From Dentipellis sp. KUC8613 (lineage: Eukaryota > Basidiomycota > Agaricomycetes > Russulales > Hericiaceae): a stretch of 64,000 bases of DNA. Where the stretch lies: assembly GCA_002286715.1 (NCBI GenBank), contig NSJX01000054.1:1-64000 (forward strand). The letters run 5' to 3'. This document shows, one piece after another, positions 22,636 through 34,056 of this stretch (positions are counted from its first letter, which is position 1; every line of letters starts with the position of its first letter). The translations under genes were made by a program, and so were the position numbers. A model generated the notes under the pieces. It had not been told where the DNA came from. It saw only the letters and a list, made by a program, of their open reading frames with translations, and did no database searches.

Positions 22636-25016
22636 CTATTTCCTGCAGAACTCCACGTAGCGCTCTGACCCATGCCAATGGCCCATCTGGACCTGCAGAA
22701 AAAAAAAAAAAAAAACCTCAGCTGCTGTCCTGCAAGTGATGGCATAGTACGAGTACACAACGTGAAACCGACTTTACCTGAAAATACCAGCTTTCGTCTG
22801 TCGGGAAGACAGGAAGTGCGCTCTGCGGGGCACCGAGAGGAGCGCAGATTCGCTGTATGTCGTATCACGAGGACCAAGTCAGTCGCTCGTACCGCAAGAG
22901 CAAGGGAGTAGGCGCACGTGCGCGACAATGGCATGCTTCTTCTTGCGCTTGAGGTCAGTTTTGCGAAGGCTCGCAGCGATGCCTTGCGCAGCGAGAAATT
23001 CTTCAAATGGCTGGGAGTTGTCGTATAGCACAGCAAGGTAGTCGATTGTCACCGCCGATGTTATACGCAGAAGTTCCTTGTTCGGAGAACCGGGTGATAG
23101 CTTCGGGTACTGGTAGAAGACATAGCTACGATCAGTACGAGTCCCGTGTCAGTGAGTAGACTTGGAGACCCCACGCACGAGCCCACTTTGTTTCGCCATC
23201 TGCCTCGTCAGCTGGCGCAATTTTTCGAAACCTGCGGTGTCAGGTTGACCGCCTTTCTGTCGCACCATCCAGTTCATGAAATATCCTAGGATCGTTGCCG
23301 TCTGAGTCTTCTTCAACATTGGGCCCCATCCTTGAAGAACGGATGAGAGGCCGACATACTCCACATCTATTATGTTGGAGACGTCTATACGGTCGAAAAC
23401 CATGTCTTTGGGTACGATTGACGCAAGGGCGCCGGAACGAATGTCCCGCGGCAGAGTCGTCGCGTTCTGATTGAGCAGGTGGAAGTTTATCCGGAACCGT
23501 TTCAAGCGTTGCGTAAAGGTCCTCAGCTGGTCGGAGAGAAAGAAATAGAGGCAGCCGAATATGTCTTCGCTCGAAGCTCCGTGTGCATTTCCAGTCTTGA
23601 TTATCTCTTCGAGGCTGCTCGAACGGTTAGAATCCATTATCATCAAGAGTATTCTGAGACCCACTTCCAGGACTCGAGAGGGCTCGCATGATCGTTCTGA
23701 AGCCATCTCCCGTCGGGGGAGAAGAGAAACCGGTTCGGGCGGTTGAACTCATTGTTCCGGGCACCGAATGGAAGTACGAGGCCAAAGCGGCGGAACTGAT
23801 GCACGGCCAATCGATTTGAGGGCTTCAGCCTGCAATAATATCGGTGGTGAAGGTCTACTCTGGAAGGTGCAAACCTACGATGACGACAACCGCGAGCTTC
23901 AGCACCCAGCTGGTCGCAGGATTTAGAAGGAGTAAGTATTACCTCATGTTTTGCATCTCCTTCATGATATCTTGTGCATCATGGTCCGAGCTCACGAGCG
24001 CAGCGAGAAGCACCATCGTGTCCGGTGGGATGATTGCGGACAGCACGGAGTTTTGACCCAATACCTCGAAGAAATGTTGATCAGCCCTGTGACGCCTGAG
24101 AAACGGTGCCAGGATAGATAACACTACAAGCGGGTGCTGCACAGGTACGAAGGCCGAGTACCATAAGTGGAGGGCGACATCGACTGCCATATTCTCATCG
24201 GACACTTGTCCGAGAATGAGGAGAATAGCGAGATTGCGCGCGACGGTGTACGGGTCGATGTCGTTCACCAATATGGTCAGTTGGCCACTGTAATCTGCAG
24301 GTAGGGCATTGACAGTCTTCATGACGTTTCGAAGGTCGCCGGACGCTATTTCATGATTGTATGTTATATATAATGAAGTGGGATTAACACGACCGAGTCC
24401 TCACCGGCAAACACAAGCGAAAGGTCCACGTTGGTGTCATTTTCGTTATTGATAAGATTCACTATGTCTGTCGCAGGTACATTCCCCCATCTGCAACGCC
24501 ATATAGATTGGTGAATTTCCGGTAAACAGTACTCACAGACAAACGACTCACAGATGTTTCCCTATCATGAATGCTAAATCTTGGCTCTGTGGCCACAAAT
24601 TGTCGTCTGCAGCATCATCAGTGATGAAAGAAGGAGATCTGTTCTCAAGTATCCAAAGAGGCTTCCATGACTCAGATCTGAGAGAATCCTTGCAGTCTGT
24701 CAAACCGTGCACCTTTCATGAGTCAGATGAAGGAGATCACCACGAAGCTTACACATACCTTTTTTATGCAGTTTCCAATGCTTGACCTGACAATCCTACA
24801 CCGACATCCAAGTTGAGGCTATCGCAAAGCATCGACAATGGACTAAAGCCGTACCTTTGAACAATATGAGACCAACCTGCAGCTCGTACATGCGAGAGTG
24901 CCGTCCCGTGTGCAATTCAGTGCGTTGGCGCAGGGCAGTCTGTCGAATGGCTCGGGACCATCCATAGCCAACCGCGACAGCAATGGCCCAAGCTCATCTA
25001 GGGAAGGGCCAGACAT
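22636..25016 (-). CDS. MYND zinc-finger protein with DUF4470 domain (copy B)
   Basis: Same architecture and exon order as copies A and C. Exon 1 starts MSGPSLDELGPLLSRL and gives DRLPCANALNCTRDGTLACTSCRLVSYCSK with a normal GTACGG donor. Then DCQVKHWKLHKK completes the MYND finger, followed by DCKDSLRSESWKPLW, WGNVPATDIVNL and ASGDLRNVMKTVNALPADYSG (DUF4470). The second half carries IFGCLYFFLSDQL, FDRIDVSNIIDVEYVGL...WGPML, DNSQPFEEFLAAQGIA and FPTDESWYFQ. The last exon is VQMGHWHGSERYVEFCRK with stop at 22636-22638. Its final intron has a run of 17 T on the coding strand just before the acceptor. The copy looks intact. Function unknown. Confidence 0.8.
22699..22715. repeat. A17 homopolymer (T17 polypyrimidine tract on the minus strand)
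   Basis: A run of 17 A on the plus strand. On the coding (minus) strand it forms a T-only tract ending directly at CTGCAG, the acceptor of the last intron of MYND copy B. Copies A and C lack such a run at this point. Confidence 0.85.
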
Positions 25017-25687
25017 AGTTGGCGGGGACGTTTGACTGTGCAACGGCGTCCAATGCAAGTTCTTATACCACTCACCTGCCAACAAGGTTAATCGACGTCG
25101 TGTGGGAGACGTGCCGCGTGGTCGATACGCGTCGGGAGGTGATTTTGCCCCCCAGCGGCCAGGAAATAAGGGACGTGCTGCGCAAACGACGCGCGCACCA
25201 GCACTTTTGCCCTATTCCAGTTCTGGCCGCGCTTCCTATTCTTTGACCGCGAGGCAGATGTCAGTTTGAAGCCACACACGGTGCATCGTGTAGGATCCTC
25301 CCCGCGGACACGTAAATCCAAATGGGTCCCCCGCTTGTATTATCGACGGATATGGTGAGTTCGAATTCAAACTTACTTCACGTGTAGGCAAATAAGCCTC
25401 TGCGGGTTCCTTTTTCTGCAGGTCGTGTCTTGGTGGATTTGATAGGTCTAGGTTTGTGTCGTAATGGAAACACGGTCCAATGAGGAATTTGTCGCAGTCG
25501 CCTACTTCGGTTCAACGCGGTCACATTCCCACGTTCAGCAATTTACAAGACGTGCACAAGCTCCGTTTCGGACACTATACATCCAGTGCATGCGGGGCCC
25601 TACGAAAAAGACGATTGTGTTCATCGGCTGTTGGTATGCGCTATGACAATCCCGACTACCATCCCATTTTCACAGGACACGGTGAGG
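25017..25687. other. Intergenic between MYND copies B and C
   Basis: About 670 bp with no supported gene. It should contain the copy B promoter and copy C 3' UTR. Confidence 0.4.
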
Positions 25688-28100
25688 CTAGAAGTCCCTG
25701 GAGAACTCGACATAGCGCTCCGACCACTGGCAATAACCCATTTGCACCTGCACGAGTTTGAATCCAATAGGCTCATGAATGGGCGAGAGGAAAAGGGTGC
25801 ATTACCTGGAAATACCAACTCTCGTCAGTAGGGAAGTAAGGGAGGGCATCTCGCGGTGCGCCAAGGGGTGCCCCGATTCGCTGGAGCCCAAATCACGTCA
25901 AGTGATGGTCAAAATAAATATCAACAAAAGAAGAGATGCGAAGCGTACGTGTGGAACTATGGTGTGGATTGTTTTACGCCGAAGGTGGCTTTTGCGAAGA
26001 ATGTCAGTGATGCCTTGCGCATCGAGAAAGTCTTCAAACGGCTGTGAATTATCGTATATCGCAGCCATGTTGCCCATCGTTCCTAACATTGTTTGTGCGT
26101 ATTCTATGCCCACGGAATAAAAAGATAAATTGTTAGCAAGACTGAAAGACTGCGTTTAGACGGAAGTGCGAAAGACCTAAGACTTCATCAGGCGAGGTAC
26201 TGCTAGTGTCTGGCATCTTGGGATACTGGGGGGAGAAAGGCACGAGTCTAGTGCTGCCATACGATCCTGAAGAGAAAAACATACCCTTCCTTGATCCATA
26301 AGTTCCTTCATCAACTTCCGTATTGTCCTGTCATCCGAATTTTGCAGGTGAGCGCTTTTCTGCCGCTTGACCCAATTCATGAAGTATCCCAGAACGGTCG
26401 CTGTCTTCGTCTCCTTCAACAGCGGACCCCAACCCTGAAGTACAGCCGCGAGACCGACATACTCCACATCGAGAATGTTAGAGACGTCGATCCGATCGAA
26501 AGCAATGTCTTTGGGTATCGTGGGTTCTAGGGATCCGGAGCGAATGTCTTCCGGCAACGACTTCGCGTTCTGATTGAGTAATTGAATGGATAAGCGGAAT
26601 TGTTTGAGGCGCCGCGCGAACAACTTCAACTGATCTGAAAGATAGAAATAAAGACAGCCGAAGATGTCTTCGCTCTGAGCTCCGTGTGTTTTCCCAGCCT
26701 TGGCCACTGCTTCAAGGCTAGGCAAATCCACAATCAGAATGCATCGGCACTGAGAACATGATAGAACATACTTCCATGATTCGAGGGGACTAGCGAGATC
26801 ATCCTGGAGCCATTTACCGTCTGGAGAGAAGAGAAACCGGTTGGGAGAGTTGAATAAATCGTTTCGAGCGCCGAATGGGAGGACCAAGCCGAAGCGACGG
26901 AATTCGTGAACTGCTAAACGATTCGAGGGTTGAAGTTGGCAGTATTGGCGGTGGTGCCGGTCGACTCTACTCGGTGCGAATCTAAAATGACGACAGTAAG
27001 CTGAGACTCCTGCCAGAGTGTCGGTGGAGTACTGTACCTCACTCGGTGATTCTCTGCACTGGCATCTTGTATGTCGTGATCTGAGCTCATGAGAACATGA
27101 AGCAACTGCATCGTTTCGACAGGGATAGCCGCAGATAGTGTCGAATTGGGCCCAAGTTCCACTGCCGAGGGTTTATCTGGGTCGTACTGTGCTAGGTACG
27201 GAGTTATAACAGAAAGATACGCCCCATGATGCTCCGCGGGGACAAAAAGCGAATACCAAAAGTGCAGAGCGACTTCGGCTGCCATCTTTTCGTCGGATAC
27301 CTGTCCCAGGATGAGAAGAATGGCGAGATTGCGGACGACAATGTAAGGCTCGATGTCGTTCAGCAATATGGTGAGATGTCCGCTGTAATCGGAGGGAAGC
27401 TCGTTGACGGTCTTCATGACATTCCGAAGGTCGCCAGAGGCTACAGACGTGTTGGTGTCAGATTGCATGAATTCTCGTAGATGGGCACATACCAGCGAAC
27501 ATGAGCGATAAGTCTACCTTGGAGTCAGCTTCATTGTTAGCCAGATTCACGATATCTGCTGCGGGTACATTCCCCCATCTTTGTTTTCGGGAAGTTGATG
27601 GCATGCAACGATGGTGAATTTCAGTACGACTCACAGATGCCTTCCCAATGCGAGCTCCTGGTCTTTGTGTCGTAACCACTGAGCCCACTGGTCGGCAGTT
27701 TCCACGTTATCACCGACCATGAAAGACGGGGTCCGTCGCTCCACTACCCAGGCCGGTTTCCATGAGTCGGATCTGACGGGATCCTTGCAGTCTAGAAAGC
27801 AGAAGGCGCGTGAAGCAGATTCGAAGAGGACAGAGCGCAGATTACCTCGTTTATGAGTTTTCCAATGCTTCACTTGGCACTCCTGCACGTAGATCGTAAG
27901 TGTCAATTAGAAACACATGCCAGAGGGTTTACTGAAGGCCGAACCTTCGAGCAATACGAGACCAACTTGCAATTTACACATGTATAGGTACCGTTCCGCG
28001 TGCATTCGGGCACGTTGGCGCAAGGAAGTCTGTCCAAGGGCCGCGGGCAAGATATCGCCATCTGCGAGAGCAAGGATTGGATAACAGCGATATCGGACAT
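25688..28100 (-). CDS. MYND zinc-finger protein with DUF4470 domain (copy C)
   Basis: Third tandem member. Exon 1 starts MSDIAVIQSLLSQMAI and reads DRLPCANVPECTRNGTYTCVNCKLVSYCSK, then ECQVKHWKTHK completes the MYND finger. DCKDPVRSDSWKPAW, WGNVPAADIVNLANNEADSKVD and ASGDLRNVMKTVNELPSDYSG follow (DUF4470). Later: RFGLVLPFGARNDLF, IFGCLYFYLSDQLKLFARR, FDRIDVSNILDVEYVGL...WGPLL, DNSQPFEDFLDAQGITDILRK, FPTDESWYFQ and a last exon VQMGYCQWSERYVEFSRDF with stop at 25688-25690. In the last exon Gln replaces the His seen at WHGSER in A and B. Nothing breaks the frame. Function unknown. Confidence 0.8.
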
Positions 28101-28817
28101 GATCGCACGAGGGAATTTGACTTCGTGGGTGGCGGGTGCGCAGTGAGTTTGCCCTATATCTTATACTTCGTGTCGTCTTGCGATGGCAATCGCAATGGGG
28201 CAGAAGATATGCCGCATGGTCTACACGCGTCAACATGCGCCTTATATCGTCATAATAGAAGGAAATAGTCTTGCCTGCTGGGGACTGCATGCTGCGCAAA
28301 TGCCGCATGCATCAGTTCTTTTGTCGTATTTCCGTCTCGGCGCTACTTCGCCTTCTTTCGCCGTTAGCTCACTGTAGATGGGGTAACGTACGTTGGTATG
28401 AGACAAGATCAGCCGCCAGCATGTTCCGTGATACCTAACTTCCTTAGCCCTCTTCGAGGATCGGTATCCGGTTCACCATGCACACGACCCTCTTCAGCTT
28501 CGCGGGTCCCATCGATGGATTTGCTGAGTGAGAGCACTTGACGTCTACATGTAAGGCTGGCCATCCATTTTCCATCTTGGGCCTTGAGCGCTTGAGCGCT
28601 TGAGCGCCAGAGCTTGAGCCTCGAGTTGCTGCGCATCTAGCCAGAATCTGTACAAGCGTCATCAAGCAATACATTCACAACGTAGATCAAGCAGGGTAAC
28701 ACTAAGTGGGCAAGATGGAAACAATACAGAGCAGTGGCGTCAAAGCAAGATGAGACAAAAAAAAAAACAATAAAGATCGAAACAAACCAAAGCCCACCCG
28801 TGAATGCACCCAAGGCC
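28101..28817. other. Intergenic between MYND cluster and RdRP 3' end
   Basis: About 700 bp. A short direct repeat of GCGCTTGA units occurs near 28585-28610. No gene or RNA was recognised. Confidence 0.4.
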
Positions 28818-31800
28818 TCACTCCAGCTCCGCACCGCGGACGTTCTGCAGAATGCGCAGCGCCGCCGGCTGCATACTCATGGAGTCCGCAAACTGATCTA
28901 CGATGGCCGACGCGCCCGTCGCCCGGGCCTTGACCATGCATAGATCACGGAACGCCATTTCGAACGCGAACCTGTCCGACAGCGCGCTCCGCGCCGTGGC
29001 GCACTCGTACGCGCACGACGCGCGGAGTGTGCTGAGGACACCGCACGCGTTGAAGGACGAGAGAAGGGGTGCAGGCGGGCCCTCGGCGAACTCCTTGCGG
29101 ACGCGCTGCATCCCGTTCTCGACGGCACCGGGCGCGCCTGCGCGAGGCTTCTTCGGGCTGCCCTTCTGCGGCGACGTCTGGCGCGAGGCCGGTCCATTGT
29201 CCCGCCAGTACTCCTTGTACTTGTCCCGCATGGCCTCGACGTGCTCCTCGATCGCCTCCAGCTCTTCGCGCATCACGCCCTGAAGAGCGGCGCCGAACGC
29301 GGCGGCAGTCGCGCGGGCCTCGTGGAACGGCGCGAGAAGGTCCACGTCCGGGCGCTCGGACTGGCTGCCGAGGGCCTCGTACTCGCGCAGATGCTGGTCC
29401 CGCAGAAGCTTGCCCATCTTTTGCAGGCTGTCCAGGACGAACGAGGCGGGCAGTTCCTTGCTGCGTCGGAGATAGCCCATGTTGTCGATGCCGGTATTCT
29501 GCTCTTCCGTATCCATGGAAGGAGGCCTCGGGCGGCCGTACTTCCTCGAGTCGCGGCTGAATACTTCTTTTCTGAGACGCAGGCCCGTCTTCTTCGCGTC
29601 GAGACAAGTTGTGAACCTGTCCAATGTCAGCGCATCTTCCTTGTCGAGGACTGAGCAGAGCAAACTTACATGTACGCGAGCCGAACGGTATCCGGGTCGT
29701 TATAGCCAACTGCATACACCGCATTCTCATGGAACCGCGAGTAAAGGCCGACCTTCGTATCCCCGAGCGCACTGAGCATCACGCGCAGGAAATTGGCGTG
29801 GCCTTCCGATGGGGCCGCGTTCTGCACGTTCTCGCAGAATTGCGTGACCTGGATGATGTCCCGCTCGAAACACGTTTCTTGAAGATCCGACGGCTCAGGG
29901 ACGAAGGGCGCGGTTCGGAAGGGCTCGACGAGCGTCGGTTCCCATGTAATCATAGCGACATCTACAGATGACTGAGACTTTAGTTAGCGGACAGATTCAG
30001 AAGTACTTACCGCCATCGTAGTCTGAGCAGAGATGTGGGTCAAAATCAGTACAATAGATGATAACGGGTCGTACCTCCTCCGCCGAGGTAACTCGCGAGA
30101 GAACGCGAGCCTTTGGTGGAAAAAATGATGACGTCGGTATATTCTGCGAGCAGAGGGTGGACGACCGCGGTGACCTAAGAGATGTCAAAGAGAGACAGCG
30201 ACGGGAACAGCATGACGCTTACCTTTTGCAGGTCGGACGCGATGCGTGCTGGATTACGGCTGACCTGTTTTTGACGCGTTCGGTCACGGGTCTATAGCAA
30301 GTAAATATAAGTCCTTACTATGACGGGTCCGGTGATAGTAGAAACGTCGGTGTCGACGATGGGGTCCTTGAGTGGGCGAGAGGCGCGGAAGTGGATCTGG
30401 CCTTCCTCCAGCACGCCGAACGGATCTGCCCACGCGCACCTAGATCAGCCAAACGATACACATTGTATGAATCGCCACGCACCGGGCACGATAAACGCCT
30501 CAGCGGATTGGGGCACCGAGATGTGGTACTTCTTGATGTAGCCCTCGATCGCGTTGATCACCACATAGCGAAGCTTGTCATACAGGTACCTCGACTCCTG
30601 CGGCCTGAACCCCGCACGGAGGAGCTGCATCACGACCTCGCTCACCGACGGCGGCGGCCCGCTCCCCACACGCGTCGCACCCGCATAGTCGAACGGCTCC
30701 TCCTCCGCGCCCTCCTCATCCACCTCCTCATCGAGTTGATCAAACCTCCGACTCAGCCCGAGCGCGCGACTCACCCCGCCCGCAAGCCGCTGCAGCCGCA
30801 TACCGTCGACGTTGCCGACACGGTTCACGGCCGCATACAGCAGCGGCATCGCCTCGGGCCCGCTCCACTGCGTGAGCTGCCCGACCTCCTCCTCGACGCC
30901 CACGCGCATGAGCTCCTCGAACACGCCATCCGGCACGCCATTATACGACATGTTCAGAATAAGCTGCATCGACAGCCGGCTCGGCGCGCTCAGCCGCGCG
31001 GGGCCGACGAGGTCGAAAATGAGGTGCGCGCGGTCGAGCGCGGCGGGCGCGGGCAGCTTGATCTTGTTTTGCGAGTCACGGATCCAGATGCGCGCCGGCG
31101 CGGTGGACAGGCGGTCTGTCGGGTGAAGGAGCCAGACGCCCTTTGCGCCCGCGATGCGGCCTTGCACGGCCGTGGGCCGCGTGGGCAGCTGCAGGTGCTG
31201 CGCGATGTGGATGAGCGCGGCGCCGTTCATGAAGCCGCACCCGTCGGTCATGATCTTCTCCGTGGGTATCTTGCGGCCGTCGTGCGGTGCATCTGGGGAT
31301 ATGTTAAGCTGAGGCTTGCGAGAGATGAGTGAGAGAAACGGACTGGTATCTTCGATGAAGAAGATGTTCGCGGGGTCGAATTGGAGGACCGGGATGGAAG
31401 TGGAGAAACCCAAGTCGAATCGGGTAACCCACTTGCTGATGGGCTGGAGTCACATCATCAGCGCCGTACACACGGATTGCAGAGACTACATACCTGCTTG
31501 GAGTTCATCGACAGCGCGTTATGCCACTGTATGAACTGCGCGAACGACAAGCGACGCAGATCGCCCTCGCCCTCCCTCGCGCCGCGCTCATAATCCTCGC
31601 TGGTCTCCATCAAGTACACCTTCCCATCCTTCGCGTCAATGGGCACGAACACGCGCCCGCACAGCACGAACTTCTTCGCGAGCGATGCGCGCACGCTGCC
31701 ATCCGCATCGAAGTTCGCGGTCTTGGGCAACTTCATCTCCAGCATGCGCCGCGAGCCGAGGAACCGCGCGAAGCGGTTCGAGCGCGTCATTTCTGGACGC

Positions 31801-33676
31801 TCGAGGCGCACGCTGCCGTCCGGGAGCAGCCGCACGATTTGCTGAATTTGCCCGCCGAACCAGTTCTTCGAGTTTTTGAAGTCGCCCATGAGTCCGAGCC
31901 CGCGTCCTTGGCCCTCTAGGAGCGCTTGCTGCTCCCGGTCGTACTCTTCCCTGTATGCACATAGACATCAACTACCGGAAGCTCTGAGCATAGACAATAC
32001 GAACCAGAGATTTTGATCCTTCAATGTCGGCATCTTGAAGCTTACCGTAGGCTCCGCAGGCGCCTCGCTGCGCCCAGTCATGACCGCATGGACTCTCGGC
32101 GCGGCCACCGCAGCGGTACCCTTGAGTGAATCGAGCTTCTGGGGCGAGATGTCGCCCCAAGTCCACTTCCCGAGGGTCACGCCGCGCGCGAGCTCGTACT
32201 GGACGGGCCACGCGATGCCCTTCGCGTCCATAACGGCCTGCACCTCCTTTGAGTGCGCGACGATCTTGACGTCGACGGCGAGGATGCCGTCGCCGAGAAG
32301 GGAGTCCAAAGCGGCGACGGGGGTTGTGGTGCCAGAGCTTGGCTTGAGTCGGGGAGCGGGCAGAGGTTCGGCTGGCTTTGTAGTGTTTTGTAGTATCCTT
32401 TCTACACGAGCCGAAATTGCCTCCGCCGGCCGCGCGCGTGGTTTACCCGGTGTGACGGGCGTGCTCCCGCGGGTGAATGGAAACGGGATACTTGGACCCG
32501 CTCCTCGGAAGAGAGGAGGCGGCGGCGGCGGCGGGAGCATCTCGACGTCTGAATCGTTTTGCTGGCGACGTCGGGCCGCAGCGCTGGTCGACGGGGACAT
32601 TTCCGCGGCATCCTTGTGAGGAGATACGTTCCTTGAAAAAAATGAGGATATGTGTGCCGCATAAAAAGCCTACGCCTACCTCTGTCTTCGCTTCGGCGAC
32701 GGGGATTGAGGAGAGGGCGGCGTGTGGAACGTAGGCCGAGTGATTCCTGGCGCCGGGGCATCGCTTGGTATTGACTCCGCTGCCCGCTTTCGTGGAGAAC
32801 GCTCGGCATCGCGGACGATGCTCTGTTCGTCTATGGGCGGGCGAAAGATTCGCGGGGCAGCAGACGGGCCCGGCACGGGGATGCTGCGTTGGGCCTTGGG
32901 CCTTGGCGTAGGACCACCTGCGTTGACGTCTGATTTTTCTATGGATGACATAGAAGATTCGGACCCCAGAGACGTCTTGGACGTCGTCTGGGATGACTGA
33001 CGCGAGTTCGCGAACATGGAACTCGACGAGTGCGAAACAGACGAACATGATTCGACGTCTGTGTCGATCACTAAAAGAAGAGCCGTGTCACTAAGAACGT
33101 TCCAAGCCGTTGTGAAGACACTCACTGCTCTCCACCATTATCTCTGAAAAAAGGAAGAAAAAACAATATGTCAACAAACATAATGTCATCAAAACTAGGT
33201 GACTGACCCTCATCTAACTCCGCCAGGGCCTCTGGCGTAATTTCATCGCACGCATCCCAAAACTCATTCTCGCTGCTCTAATTGACAACGACCCGATTAG
33301 CAGCGTGGCGAAGACCACGTGGGGACCACGCACCTGCGACGACGAAAGCGACTTGACCGACGCTTTATGCTTTAGATTCTGCATAAACATCGACCCGGCG
33401 TGCGTTCCGGAGCCCGAGTCACGACTCGAGCCAGCACGCATCCTAGTCGGGCTGGAGGGTGTAGCTTCACATGCGAGTCAGAGTCGCAAATCACGAGATG
33501 CTATAGCTAGTCTACGTACCAAGATCGTCGACGCCCGCGACGTCCTGATTCTCGTTTCGAACTCCGTGAGGCGGATCTGGCTTGCTATCCTCACCACGTT
33601 CCTGGATATCGAGCTCGGCCAGAATCTCCTCGAGGGAGCGCAAAGAGTAATCCTCCGTGGTTGTACTAGCAGGCAT
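28818..33676 (-). CDS. Cellular RNA-dependent RNA polymerase (RNAi type, QDE-1/RDR family)
   Basis: Makes double-stranded RNA from aberrant transcripts for Dicer in quelling-type silencing; acts in nucleus or cytoplasm. About 1,300 residues. The N-terminal third is Ser/Pro-rich and likely disordered. The catalytic part begins around WGGQ-like and ASLAKKFVLCGRVFVPIDAKDGKVYLMET (about 31650). It continues KWVTRFDLGFSTSIPV, KIMTDGCGFMN, QGRIAGAKGVWLLHP and RIWIRDSQNKIKL. Next come VVHPLLAEYTDVIIFSTKGSR and LASYLGGGDYDGDVAMITWEP, the active-site motif with the metal-binding Asp residues, then GLYSRFHENAVYAVGYNDPD and LDAKKTGLRLRKEVF. The DYDGD codons come from a 12-nt exon at 30011-30022 between two short introns. 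Stop TGA at 28818-28820. Start chosen at 33676; a CUG-like upstream extension is possible. All catalytic motifs appear intact. Confidence 0.9.
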
Positions 33677-34056
33677 GGTCGTCAATAGAGCAAACCGAAG
33701 GCACATCCGGCGTACCGAGGGTATATGAAGGCGTTATCAGGGCCAATCGCGTCTGTGTGAAGAGCCGGGGGCAAGTGCCGCCTGCTGTCTGCCGTCTGGC
33801 AGATTGGCCCGGGCAATCTGCCTTCGTTGCTTTAGGGGTGCGCACGTGAGCGACGCGTCCAGACGCGTCGGTCACGCGCTTCGCTTTCCTTGCATGGTGC
33901 GTTGCGTCCGGCAGCCCGGCGCGGCCTGCTTCGTTCGCGACTGTGGGTCCAGCGAGCTCTATCCACGCGCACAGTTACAGTATTCGCTCTGCGCCGTCCC
34001 AGCACCGTGGTGAAGTTATTCTCGGGCATCGATATGAGCGTTTCGCTCTCACCGCC
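33677..34056. promoter_or_regulatory. Divergent promoter of RdRP and histone deacetylase genes
   Basis: Only 380 bp separate the two start codons, so the genes probably share a bidirectional promoter. No recognised factor site was assigned. Confidence 0.45.

Noticed and set aside
30391..31332. Long plus-strand open frame (313 codons)
   Set aside because: It lies antisense to RdRP exons with clear catalytic-domain homology; the frame is kept open by GC-rich codon use.
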